Origin: Chitinophaga qingshengii
Lineage (GTDB): Bacteria > Bacteroidota > Bacteroidia > Chitinophagales > Chitinophagaceae
Reading direction: 5' to 3'
Assembly (NCBI RefSeq): GCF_014529935.1
Contig: NZ_JACVFC010000002.1
Coordinates: 992,001 to 1,056,000 of the forward strand
DNA length: 64,000 bases
Below, one piece after another: positions 18,868 through 26,968 of the stretch (the first letter of the stretch is position 1; every line of letters starts with the position of its first letter). A program made the position numbers and the translations under genes. Under the pieces are notes generated by a model, which searched no databases, had not been told where the DNA came from, and saw nothing but the letters and a program-made list of their open reading frames with translations.

Positions 18868-19230
18868 TTACTTAAATACTCCCTGAAATTTCATGAATGT
18901 AGTCGCTTCCCTTTTCAGGGTGGCGTTTACTTTCCAACCACCGTTCTCTTCTGGTTTATAGGTCAGGGTTACATCTACCAGTGGTTGTTGTACCGGATCT
19001 ATCATATTCAGGAATTTCATCGCGCTGGCTTTCTGCAGCAGCACTTTCTGTTGTACTGCCTCTTCCAGTGTTTCGGTGATGATCTGCATCATACATACGC
19101 CGGGCACTACCGGTTGTTCCGGAAAATGGCCCTGGAAAATAGGATGCGCCGCATTCAGTTCCAGTGTGAGGTTTACCTGGCCTTCTTCCTTGACGACGTT
19201 GCTTATTGTATAAAAGTTTCCTTTCAGCAT
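18868..19230 (-). CDS. FabZ-like hotdog protein with His but without catalytic Glu (ApeI-like)
   Basis: 120 residues, hotdog fold. The FabZ signature is clear: HPIFQGHFPEQPVVPGV, with His35 at the position of the catalytic His of E. coli FabZ (H54). The FabZ catalytic Glu68 position is Gln49 (PGVCMMQ). Because FabZ/FabA active sites form between two subunits, this protein may supply His to a heterodimer with the cluster's second hotdog protein, which shows the opposite defect. Expected role: dehydration of beta-hydroxyacyl-ACP during polyene extension. It abuts the glycosyltransferase gene. Confidence 0.85.
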   Translation of the reverse strand: MLKGNFYTISNVVKEEGQVNLTLELNAAHPIFQGHFPEQPVVPGVCMMQIITETLEEAVQQKVLLQKASAMKFLNMIDPVQQPLVDVTLTYKPEENGGWKVNATLKREATTFMKFQGVFK

Positions 19231-19274
19231 TTTTTTATTTTAATATTTTTCTATTTATGCCTTAACACTACACC

Positions 19275-19293
19275 CATTCGTAATTCGTAATTA
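19275..19293. repeat. ATTCGTAATTCGTAATTA word (inverse of the 17631 repeat)
   Basis: Two units of the same 8-9 bp word as at 17631 but in opposite orientation, in the 60-bp gap between the dehydratase-like gene and the lipoprotein gene and touching the latter's stop codon. Confidence 0.6.
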
Positions 19294-19926
19294 TTTCCGG
19301 GTTTTCTGTAACGATATATTAAACCGGAAGTTCTGATGTTCAATACGAATGGTATCCGGCGTGCCTTTCGTATAATGCTCCATCCATACTTTCACCACAG
19401 GTTTGCGGGCAGACGATTTTTCTATCCTCAGCAACTGCGTACAGGCGGTATCCGTGATATAATAATTATTGCCTTTGGCAGTAGGGACTACTATATAACT
19501 GTACCGGTTATCCGTGGCTACATGTGCCTGGCTCAAATCGGGCCGCAGCAGCACCAGCTCAAAATCCTTGCGCAGCGTGGTCACTACCGCCTTTTTGTCC
19601 ATCTTTGGCAACAGGTAGTGTTTGGTAAAATTGCCCTGTTTATCGAATTCAAAATCAAAAAACTTGAATCCCATCTCATTGGCAAATACTACCCGGAGAC
19701 TGCTGTCGGGCATCTGTTTAAAAAACAGCAACCCGCTCAGGTGGTGCTTCAGTATATTGACCTGTGTACTGTACAACGTGGCGTCAAAAGCAGGACTGAA
19801 CTGCCTTACACAATTCACATCGCCGCCGGTACGCTGTAACCCTTTATAAGCGGAAGTACAACCAGTCAGTAGCAGCACCGGCAGCACACTATTTAACCAC
19901 AAATACCGCATCCGGAATATTCGCAT
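19291..19926 (-). CDS. Lipoprotein of the pigment cluster (DUF3261-like position)
   Basis: About 211 residues. The N-terminus has a hydrophobic stretch and lipobox LLTGC, so it is a predicted lipoprotein. The first Met gives an overlap of 38 bp with the LolA-like gene; a second Met at 19911 (MRYLWLN) is also possible. The body is beta-rich with no motif I can name. In aryl-polyene clusters a LolA-like protein, a DUF3261 lipoprotein and an MMPL pump occur together and are thought to carry the pigment to the outer membrane, and this gene holds that place. Homology to DUF3261 itself is not certain by eye. Confidence 0.75.
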   Translation of the reverse strand: MRIFRMRYLWLNSVLPVLLLTGCTSAYKGLQRTGGDVNCVRQFSPAFDATLYSTQVNILKHHLSGLLFFKQMPDSSLRVVFANEMGFKFFDFEFDKQGNFTKHYLLPKMDKKAVVTTLRKDFELVLLRPDLSQAHVATDNRYSYIVVPTAKGNNYYITDTACTQLLRIEKSSARKPVVKVWMEHYTKGTPDTIRIEHQNFRFNISLQKTRK

Positions 19927-20521
19927 TCACTTGTTTATGTAAAAAACTGATACTGGTATCGTCACCGGATGGTTCTGCCATCGTGATGTTCGACACGGTG
20001 AAATCTTTTTTATCTACCAGCAGGGTGATGGTTTTGAAATAAGACGCCAGGGCTTTGTTGACCGGCACCATTTCCAGGCGGTAGCTCTGTGCATTTTCAA
20101 ATGCTTTGGTAGTAAAATCAGCGTTGTCCAGCACGGTACCGCGTACACAGTCCACCGTAATCTTATTGATCTGTTCAAACAGTTTGTTGTTTTTGCCGGA
20201 TACCTTGCTTTCCTTCTGTGCGTCTTTGATGCGGATATCTTTTCCGTTGATGACCAACAGGTAGAAGGATGGCTGCTGGTATTCCATGCGGACTTTATCC
20301 TCCCGTTTAAACCAGAATTTTCCTTTAGACGTGATTTTATCGGAGAGCATGCTCAGGTTCTTTTCCTGCACAAAATCGCATTGGATGCTCTGCATTTGCT
20401 GAGCGGCCCTGGCAAACTCCTTTTTCACGGCAGACAGATCTCCGACCGGTTTAAATCCTGACTGCGCCTGTATTTGCAGCGACAGCAGGGAGAAGATCCC
20501 TATCAACATCCATTTACACAT
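19889..20521 (-). CDS. LolA-like outer-membrane lipoprotein carrier
   Basis: 210 residues with a signal peptide (MCKWMLIGIFSLLSLQIQAQ). The mature part has the LolA pattern: MQSIQCDFVQEKNLSMLSDK, SKGKFWFKREDKVRMEYQQP, and later VSNITMAEPSGDDTSISF. LolA folds as an open beta-barrel that shuttles lipids through the periplasm. As part of the cluster it likely carries the finished aryl-polyene lipid rather than lipoproteins. It overlaps the deacetylase gene by 8 bp upstream and the lipoprotein gene downstream. Confidence 0.88.
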   Translation of the reverse strand: MCKWMLIGIFSLLSLQIQAQSGFKPVGDLSAVKKEFARAAQQMQSIQCDFVQEKNLSMLSDKITSKGKFWFKREDKVRMEYQQPSFYLLVINGKDIRIKDAQKESKVSGKNNKLFEQINKITVDCVRGTVLDNADFTTKAFENAQSYRLEMVPVNKALASYFKTITLLVDKKDFTVSNITMAEPSGDDTSISFLHKQVNANIPDAVFVVK

Positions 20522-21293
20522 AAGCTGGCACTTTTAACATTTTATCCATTCTTTCCAGCCGGTAACCTTCTGCCCTGATAGCTTTGATGAGCCGGGGCAA
20601 GATACTGGCGGTAATGCTGCAGGTATCATGCAACAGGATCACTGCACCGGGATGCAGTTCCGACATGATTTTTTGCAGTAGTTTATTTTCATCTGTCGCC
20701 ACGGTGTCCATAGAACGAATGCTCCAGCCCACCGGGACATAGTTATTTCTTTTGATAGCCCTGGCCAGGTTGGGGTTGGTTACCCCATACGGAGGGCGGA
20801 ACAGCCGCGGCTGCAAACCGGTAGCGTTGATGGTGATGGAGTCCATCTTCTCCATATCCCGGCCCATGCGGCTGCTGGTATGCATATCAAACCAGAAGTC
20901 ATGCGAATAGGTATGATTACCGATCACATGTCCTTCTGCGTGTATGCGTTGCAATAAGTGTGTATTTCCTTCTATATTTCTACCGATGCAGAAAAAAGCG
21001 GCTTTCACCTGGTGTTCATCGAGGATATCGAGGATTACCGGTGTTTGCGTAGCTTCCGGGCCATCATCAAAAGAAAGCGCCACTACATTTTCGGTAGTAG
21101 TGGCAGCACAAACCGTTTTGATGAAGAAGCCGGAGCGGATGTTGATAGCGCCCCGTATATAGAACGGCAGCAACAACAGCAGCGGCAGTACCAACCACCA
21201 GAACGACAACGGGTACAGGCCGGACAAGCGGGCGCCCAGCAGTACGATGATGCTCGTGATGATGATGATATTTCCGGTCCGGTTATTCAACAT
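20514..21293 (-). CDS. Membrane-anchored polysaccharide deacetylase (NodB homology)
   Basis: 259 residues. Two N-terminal membrane segments (residues ~9-47) precede a NodB domain with SFDDGPE (Asp76, Asp77), the zinc-binding H127-TYS-H131, RPPYG and a late LLHDT. All motifs for a metal-dependent carbohydrate deacetylase are present. Substrates of the family include N-acetylglucosamine polymers and lipid-linked sugars. Its presence between the chain-length factor and LolA genes (11-bp and 8-bp overlaps) points to a modification of a sugar attached to the pigment lipid or its carrier, which is inference. Confidence 0.9.
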   Translation of the reverse strand: MLNNRTGNIIIITSIIVLLGARLSGLYPLSFWWLVLPLLLLLPFYIRGAINIRSGFFIKTVCAATTTENVVALSFDDGPEATQTPVILDILDEHQVKAAFFCIGRNIEGNTHLLQRIHAEGHVIGNHTYSHDFWFDMHTSSRMGRDMEKMDSITINATGLQPRLFRPPYGVTNPNLARAIKRNNYVPVGWSIRSMDTVATDENKLLQKIMSELHPGAVILLHDTCSITASILPRLIKAIRAEGYRLERMDKMLKVPAYV

Positions 21294-22353
21294 GAGAGAG
21301 CAGGATCAGGGAATGGTGCGTACCCTGATGATGGTTATACAATAATATTTTTTTGATGTTACGCGGCGCCTTACCGTAGAACATGGCAGCATCGGGTACC
21401 GCCTGATCAGCCAGGATACCGTTGGCCAGCCACATGCCGAAACCGGCAGCCGTAGGATATTCGCCGCAAAGGTGTTTGAAGCTGGCTTCCGGGTGTTCAG
21501 GGAACAGCGCTTCCACTACTTCTTCGTATATATCATCCTGGTCGATGTCACCGTTTCTGCCGGTCACCAGGAGATCAATATCGTTGGGGGTACAGGCATT
21601 ATCTTCCAGGAACTTCATGATATGGCCGATCACTTCCCCTTCCCACATGGGTTTGTAGAGGGTGCTGATACCCGTGAGGGCGGCAACGGTGTTTTCGCCG
21701 GGTGTAGTGCCTAAAGTAAAAAATGCCGCGCCTTCTCCCGCGATAGTGCCGCGGGTAGGACTTTTCAGCAGTTCCAGTGTTTTCACCGGTTCTTTTTTAT
21801 ACAGCCCGAAACGGGACAGTATCTGGTAGCTGTGCTGGGTGAGTTCATCCAGTCCGCCTGCCAGTATATGTTGCGCACTGCCTTCGCGCAGCATCATCGT
21901 AGCGTCCAGCAGGGAATTTTCAAAAGAGAAGCCCCGGTGCACGAACGTGTTGTTGTAGCCGTTACAGCCCAGCAGCAGCGCTATCTGGCCGCCTACCGTA
22001 TTATGTGTGCTTTGGATAAAAGCGGTAGGTGTCAGCATTTCTTCCTGTTGATTCACCATTTTGGTGAGGAACACACCGGTATCATCGAGGCAGCCATAGG
22101 CGGTGCCGGTGATGATAGCGCCCGGCATGGTGATACCGGCCGCCTGCAGGCTGAGGTTGGCGGCGCCAACGCCCATTTTTACCACACGGCTCATGCGGCG
22201 GATCTGTTTTACATCGATCCACTGTTTGTAGTCCGGGTCTACCGTCGCCAGCTTCACCTGGTCATATTCCCGCAGGTTGGCGAGCAAAGGTCCGCCTGTC
22301 GCAGTTTCCTGCGCAGAAATACAACCGGTGCCGTTTATATAGATGGTCAACAT
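21283..22353 (-). CDS. Chain-length-factor-like ketosynthase partner without catalytic Cys
   Basis: 356 residues, thiolase/ketosynthase fold. Aligned without gaps from the nucleophile region to the AGG motif with the neighbouring ketosynthase, the catalytic Cys is Gly141 (VHRGFSF instead of STACSSG). The second-half His motif TGHTLGA is replaced by CGEYPTAAG. It cannot condense by itself and fits the chain-length-factor half of a KS-CLF heterodimer (ApeC-like). The active partner gene ends 15 bp upstream, and the deacetylase gene overlaps its end by 11 bp. Confidence 0.87.
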   Translation of the reverse strand: MLTIYINGTGCISAQETATGGPLLANLREYDQVKLATVDPDYKQWIDVKQIRRMSRVVKMGVGAANLSLQAAGITMPGAIITGTAYGCLDDTGVFLTKMVNQQEEMLTPTAFIQSTHNTVGGQIALLLGCNGYNNTFVHRGFSFENSLLDATMMLREGSAQHILAGGLDELTQHSYQILSRFGLYKKEPVKTLELLKSPTRGTIAGEGAAFFTLGTTPGENTVAALTGISTLYKPMWEGEVIGHIMKFLEDNACTPNDIDLLVTGRNGDIDQDDIYEEVVEALFPEHPEASFKHLCGEYPTAAGFGMWLANGILADQAVPDAAMFYGKAPRNIKKILLYNHHQGTHHSLILLSHVE

Positions 22354-22368
22354 AATCTCATTTAATCA

Positions 22369-23562
22369 CTAAAAGCTGGAAAAAACCAGGCTGGAACAGT
22401 TGCCGCCGAAACCGAAAGAGTTCGACATCACATGACGGAGGTCGTTGCCTTCGGACCAGGCGGTAGCCGGTGCAAACGGCAATTCTTTCATCTGGTGCTC
22501 AAAACGCGCATTGGGATAGATGATCCCTTCCTTTACGGAAACAGCCGACAACACGGCCTCAATACCACCGCTGGCGCCCAGGGTATGCCCGGTGAAGGAC
22601 TTGGTAGAGCTCATGGCCGGGAAATGCGGCGCAAAGATGCGGTTGATGGCAATCCCTTCCGACACATCGTTGTTGCCGGTACCGGTGCCATGCAGGTTGA
22701 TGTACCCGATCTGCTGTGGTTGCAGGCCGCTCATGTCCAGCGCGCCTTTCATAGCCAGGTAGTTGCCCGTACCATCCGGCGAAGAAGCCGTTTGGTGATA
22801 GGCGTCGTTGGCATTGGCAAAGCCGCTGAGGCGGCACCAGGGCTGCAACTGGGCAGCCAGGCTATCGGACACCAGTACCACATAACCCGCACCCTCACCC
22901 AGATTAAGCCCGGTACGGGTTTCATCAAAGGGACGGCAGGGCTGCTGGTCCAGGATCATCAGGGTATTAAAACCATTAAGCGTAAAACGGGTGAGCGAAT
23001 CTGTACCACCGGCAATCACCACGTCCACGATATTATTACGTATCAGGCGGTAGCCATACATGAGCGCGTTAGCGCCCGAAGAACAGGCGGTGCTGATGGT
23101 AGACACATGGTGACGGATGCCCATGGCATCGGCTACAATTTCGGTGACGCTGCCGCATTCGTGGTGTACCACCTGCTGCAAACGGCCTTTCCGGTTATCT
23201 GCCAGGTATTCCGCGAAGAAATCTTCCGTTTTGTCCATACCCCCTACCGTATTGCCGGAAACAAATCCGACACGGTACCGGGAGATATCGTCCAGACCGG
23301 AAGACTGCCACGCTTCCTTTGCGGCGATCAGGCTGAGCAGGGCCGTACGGCTGATATTTTCCGGTAAGCCGGCCATATCCGCCAGGGTGGTATTGTCTGC
23401 TTTCACTTCCGCTACCGGGAAGGTGTTGCGGTGCACGGATGACAGGTATTGCATGGCACCCATGCCCGGTTTCATCTCACGGAAAGCGCCGAGGCATTCC
23501 CGCAAGTTCAGGCCTATACCGCTGATGACGCCGCCACCTGCTATCCACACCTTTTCACTCAT
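22369..23562 (-). CDS. Active ketosynthase, partner of the chain-length factor
   Basis: 397 residues. The Cys-His-His triad is complete: C160 in TACSSG, H291 in NLHGTGTG and H326 in TGHTLGA. It has the FabF-type ending SNSFGFGGNCSSLVF. With the Cys-less gene immediately downstream it forms the KS/CLF pair expected to extend the polyene from malonyl-ACP (ApeO-type role). Start overlaps the upstream ACP stop by 4 bp (ATGA), which couples ACP and KS synthesis. Confidence 0.92.
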   Translation of the reverse strand: MSEKVWIAGGGVISGIGLNLRECLGAFREMKPGMGAMQYLSSVHRNTFPVAEVKADNTTLADMAGLPENISRTALLSLIAAKEAWQSSGLDDISRYRVGFVSGNTVGGMDKTEDFFAEYLADNRKGRLQQVVHHECGSVTEIVADAMGIRHHVSTISTACSSGANALMYGYRLIRNNIVDVVIAGGTDSLTRFTLNGFNTLMILDQQPCRPFDETRTGLNLGEGAGYVVLVSDSLAAQLQPWCRLSGFANANDAYHQTASSPDGTGNYLAMKGALDMSGLQPQQIGYINLHGTGTGNNDVSEGIAINRIFAPHFPAMSSTKSFTGHTLGASGGIEAVLSAVSVKEGIIYPNARFEHQMKELPFAPATAWSEGNDLRHVMSNSFGFGGNCSSLVFSSF

Positions 23563-23822
23563 GCTTTAGCCGTTTGTTGTGCCACAATAAATTCCGCCAT
23601 GGAACGGATAGAGTAAAAAATCTCCGGTCCCTGTTCCGGGTTGGCAATACGGATGTTATAATGCTGTTGCAGCAATACGATCAGCTCCAGCGCATCGATA
23701 GAATCGAGACCCAGCCCCTCTTTAAACAACGGTTCATCGTTGCCGATGCTCTCCGGTGTTACTTCCTGCAAATTCAGTTGTTCGATGATCTGTTTCTTCA
23801 GATCTGCCATCAGCTGTTCCAT
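23559..23822 (-). CDS. Acyl carrier protein
   Basis: 87 residues, acidic four-helix ACP. The phosphopantetheine attachment site is Ser41 in LGLDSIDALEL. It is one of two ACPs in the cluster and differs clearly from the other (DLDSLDYIDM), as in aryl-polyene clusters where two ACPs divide starter and extender duties. It overlaps the ketosynthase gene by 4 bp, so it likely serves the KS/CLF pair. Confidence 0.92.
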   Translation of the reverse strand: MEQLMADLKKQIIEQLNLQEVTPESIGNDEPLFKEGLGLDSIDALELIVLLQQHYNIRIANPEQGPEIFYSIRSMAEFIVAQQTAKA

Positions 23823-23834
23823 TTATTAATTTTG

Positions 23835-24470
23835 TTATTTTGATATTTTATTATTTAAATAGATGTCGTTCAAAGCAGTGGCTGTCAATGGTTTCGCCAA
23901 TCCTGTCGGTGTTTTCTCCAGTAAAAACAGCGCTACTTCATATGCTTCGCCCATCACTTCCACCCAACCACAGAGACAAGCCTCCAGCGGCGTGGCAGCG
24001 AGCAGCTGCGCAGGGTAACTGCTCATCAGTTCCGGATCAAAATTCTCCGACACAAAGAAAGTATTCTCTCCTTTAAAACCGTGCCGGATGCAGATTTCCC
24101 CCATCACAATATTGGGGAGCGTATATACGAAAAGCGCAGGACTGGCAATATCCTTTACCGTGGCATAGTAACGCAGGTCTGTATCGAGGCTGCCACTGCG
24201 GTTAGACAACACCATACCCACTTTTTCCGGTGGCAGTGCCTGTAACGGAGCATCCTTCAGCAGCACTTCCGCTGCCAGCCAGCCCAGCTTGCTCAGGGCA
24301 TCCATCTTATGGAACTTGGGATACTGCCCGGAAAACCGGTCGTAGCCCGCCCGCAGCCATTCCTGCAAATCCATGCTCCGGTCTGCCTCCCATAACAGCT
24401 GCCCGTTTAACCAGATGCCTTGCTGCCGTATGATACAATATCCTGTAATATATGCTTCCGCGCTATTCAA
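23835..24470 (-). CDS. Short ketosynthase-like protein (ketoacyl-synt_2-like), probably non-catalytic
   Basis: 211 residues. The pattern 'HKMDALSKLGWLAAEVLL' plus 'VGMVLSNRSGSLDTDLRY' and 'TLPNIVMGEICIRHGFKGENTFFVSE' resembles the N-terminal half of a ketosynthase (PF13723 group). No Cys stands at the nucleophile position and no His motifs follow. It overlaps the flavoprotein gene by 8 bp. A scaffolding or CLF-like role is possible. The gene looks intact and is not a truncated pseudogene, since its short form is a known family. Confidence 0.75.
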   Translation of the reverse strand: MNSAEAYITGYCIIRQQGIWLNGQLLWEADRSMDLQEWLRAGYDRFSGQYPKFHKMDALSKLGWLAAEVLLKDAPLQALPPEKVGMVLSNRSGSLDTDLRYYATVKDIASPALFVYTLPNIVMGEICIRHGFKGENTFFVSENFDPELMSSYPAQLLAATPLEACLCGWVEVMGEAYEVALFLLEKTPTGLAKPLTATALNDIYLNNKISK

Positions 24471-25719
24471 TCTCTGAACTGCTTTTTAATTTTTCTGTTA
24501 ATTCTATGGTCCGCGCCAGGCGTTTCAGCGCCGTATCGTGGTTTTTCACGAACGGATTGTCCATATCCCATACATATCCTGCCAATACGGAACAGATCTG
24601 GTTTTTGATCAGCGTGTCTGCATCTTTTTTGAAGAAGATGGTATCCAGCGTGCCTTCATACCAGGCCATTACATAAGAGCGGAAAGTATTGACCCCCTGC
24701 AGGGTTGGTTCCATGTATTCCTTCTCCCAGTCTACCGCTTCCCCACGTAACTTCTTAATCACCAGTTTAGCAGCCGTTTGACTGGAAACGCAGGCCAAAG
24801 TTACGCCAGAAGAGAAAATCGGGTCCAAAAATTCTGTCACGTTGCCGGTCAGCACAAACCCATCTCCATAAAACTTATCGGTAGTGGCCGACCAGGACTG
24901 GAGGATTCTGGGTTCGAACACCAGTTCCACGTCGCGGAAACGCTCACGGGTATAGGGTTCTGCCTCCAGCAAAGCGCGGTACACTTCCTCATCCGTACCG
25001 GGGTACTGTGCAAAAAACTCCGGATCGCCCACAAAACCCAGGGAAGTAACACCGGTAGAGAACGGAATAATCCAGATCCACACGCCTTTTTTGTGTACCA
25101 CCGCCGTAATACGGTTAGGCTCATCCGCCATGGAACGGCGTTTGTCTACCGTATGGGCGAAAAGGGCTTTACGGGGTTGGAGGTTGGAATTTTTTTCCAG
25201 GTTGAACAACCGGGGAATTACCCGGCCATAGCCGCTGCCGTCTACAATAAAACGGGCTTCAATAGTGGATTTATTCCCGTCTTTATCTTCTACCGTAGTA
25301 ACTGAATCAGATCCATTAAAACGTATATCCGTTACCGTAGTTTCATAAGCTACCGGCACGCCCATACTTTCTACCGTATCTGCCAATGTTTTATCAAAAT
25401 CGGCCCTGGTTACCTGCCAGGTCCAGGTCCAGCCGGGGGTGAACTGTTCTTTGAAGGTAAAATCGCAGACAGCACCGCCTTTCACGAATTTGGCGCCGTA
25501 TTTTTCCTGGAAACCTTTTTCCTTGATGGCATCGATGAAACCTGCTTCATTCAGGGCATCCATACTGCGTGGCAGCAGGCTCTCTCCGATAACGAAACGG
25601 GGAAACTTCATCTTTTCAACGATTTTCACCTTATAACCCGCCTGATGGATGATAGACGCCGCTACTGTACCGGCGGGCCCCGCACCTATGACTAAAACAT
25701 CTACTTGTTCAGTTTTCAT
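24463..25719 (-). CDS. Flavin-dependent halogenase-type monooxygenase
   Basis: 418 residues. FAD-binding GAGPAG begins at residue 12, and GESLLP at 45-50 is typical of halogenases and related hydroxylases. Two halogenase fingerprints are present: WxWxIP as WIWIIP (214-219) and FxxPxxSxG as FLDPIFSSG (297-305). Lys73 in EKYGAKF lies about where phenolic halogenases carry their catalytic lysine. It may chlorinate the aromatic ring; chlorinated flexirubins are known from relatives. A hydroxylase acting on the ring is the alternative, since the motifs are shared with some non-halogenating members. Confidence 0.82.
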   Translation of the reverse strand: MKTEQVDVLVIGAGPAGTVAASIIHQAGYKVKIVEKMKFPRFVIGESLLPRSMDALNEAGFIDAIKEKGFQEKYGAKFVKGGAVCDFTFKEQFTPGWTWTWQVTRADFDKTLADTVESMGVPVAYETTVTDIRFNGSDSVTTVEDKDGNKSTIEARFIVDGSGYGRVIPRLFNLEKNSNLQPRKALFAHTVDKRRSMADEPNRITAVVHKKGVWIWIIPFSTGVTSLGFVGDPEFFAQYPGTDEEVYRALLEAEPYTRERFRDVELVFEPRILQSWSATTDKFYGDGFVLTGNVTEFLDPIFSSGVTLACVSSQTAAKLVIKKLRGEAVDWEKEYMEPTLQGVNTFRSYVMAWYEGTLDTIFFKKDADTLIKNQICSVLAGYVWDMDNPFVKNHDTALKRLARTIELTEKLKSSSEIE

Positions 25720-25742
25720 ACGGTAAAAAATTTACGATTTGG

Positions 25743-25838
25743 AATTAGTTCATGTAGTTATTTTTTTATTTGGATATTTTTTTATTTTCTGTGCACCGTG
25801 CCATCGAAACATCAATAACTAAATAACCAAATAACAAA
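25743..25838. repeat. Paired inverted TTATTTGG / CCAAATAA words in a cluster gap
   Basis: In the 132-bp gap between methyltransferase and flavoprotein genes. The left side carries TTATTT words (25747-25780) and the right side AATAACTAAATAACCAAAT (25816-25834), in opposite sense around a unique core. Similar words occur near 31105-31190, 43215 and 49792. Confidence 0.55.
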
Positions 25839-25851
25839 ATGAATCGGGGTT

Positions 25852-26913
25852 TTATGCTTTTTTAACTTTTAACAACGTGTAGTTAAGGCCCATCTTGTTG
25901 TTTTCTTCGGCCACTACCAGACCTGCGTCGGTAATGCATTGGAAGAAATCGTCCGTGTGGTACATCTGGCTGTTACCATTAGCCATGGCAGTGAAGTACA
26001 GGGAGGTCTGCTGCAGGCAGAACGCGGCCGACTTAAACTGCTGACGGTTCCAGAATGGCTCCAGGATATAGATGGTACCGTTGTCGTTGAGGGCTTCGCG
26101 GCAACGGGACAGGATGGAAACGATTTCCGCCTCGGAGAAACAGTCCAGGAACTGGCTCATCCAGATGGCATCAAATCCTTTAGGGAAAGGGATTTCCTCA
26201 TGCAGGATATTGGCAATATGGAAATGCACGCGGTTTTCCACACCGGCATCTTTCATTTTCTGCTGCGCGATATTGGCCTGACCGGGGATATCGAAGATGG
26301 TTACTTCTACTTCCGGATCTTTGGCAGTGCAGGCCAGTGCCCATTTACCGGTGTTACCACCGATATCGAGCAGGCGTTTGGGTTTATTTTCAAAAACGAT
26401 GTCCAGCGCGGCAGGCGTGGCCAGGTCGGAGTAGTAGTGGTCAAAATCGAACCAGCTTTTGCCTACTGCCGGTGGCAGCAGGGAGAGACCGGGATAGATG
26501 GTATCCCAGGGGCCCAGTTCTTTCAGGCCTTCCGGTTTACCGGTACGGAGACTTTCCTCCAGGTGATACATGCCTTTATAGCAGATATCCTGTGTAAAGT
26601 CCATGTTGATGCGGGTAAGCTGATCATGCAGGATAAAATACCCTGTCTTGGTCAGCGTATATTTTTTATCGTTCACGATCACCAGTTCGATACCTAAACC
26701 GGCTTCCAGCAATACTCTTACTGCATAGCGGTTCATATTGGTTTTTTCCATTATCTCCTCGATGGTGATACCCGCAGATCCGCTATCGCTCACTGCTTTC
26801 AGAATACCCATGTCGCGCAGGGCCCTGGTAGCCTGGAAGGCTATCGGAGCAAAGGCCAACCACAATGCGGCTTCTTTCGCCTGTAATGCTGTTTTCGTTT
26901 CCTTGTTAAACAT
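25852..26913 (-). CDS. SAM-dependent methyltransferase (plant-type O-methyltransferase fold)
   Basis: 353 residues. An N-terminal winged-helix dimerisation domain (ITIEEIMEKTNMNRYAVRVLLEAG) precedes a class I methyltransferase domain with LLDIGGNTGKWAL, TIFDIPG and ILEPFWNR, as in the PF00891 family. The candidate base region does not show an obvious catalytic His, so it may act as a C-methyltransferase or by proximity. Flexirubin rings can carry a methyl group, which fits. Its neighbours are a ketosynthase gene upstream (55 bp) and the halogenase-type gene downstream. Confidence 0.85.
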   Translation of the reverse strand: MFNKETKTALQAKEAALWLAFAPIAFQATRALRDMGILKAVSDSGSAGITIEEIMEKTNMNRYAVRVLLEAGLGIELVIVNDKKYTLTKTGYFILHDQLTRINMDFTQDICYKGMYHLEESLRTGKPEGLKELGPWDTIYPGLSLLPPAVGKSWFDFDHYYSDLATPAALDIVFENKPKRLLDIGGNTGKWALACTAKDPEVEVTIFDIPGQANIAQQKMKDAGVENRVHFHIANILHEEIPFPKGFDAIWMSQFLDCFSEAEIVSILSRCREALNDNGTIYILEPFWNRQQFKSAAFCLQQTSLYFTAMANGNSQMYHTDDFFQCITDAGLVVAEENNKMGLNYTLLKVKKA

Positions 26914-26968
26914 AAATCGACTTTAGAAAATGACGAAAGGTGGCATAGATACTGCTCCGGACTCGTCC

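Noticed and set aside
18385..19290. 301-codon plus-strand frame spanning two minus-strand cluster genes
   Set aside because: Crosses two real genes with clear motifs, including the FabZ-type signature; no own support.
22432..23367. 311-codon plus-strand frame opposite a ketosynthase gene
   Set aside because: Shadow of a strongly conserved gene; no family features, start or promoter.
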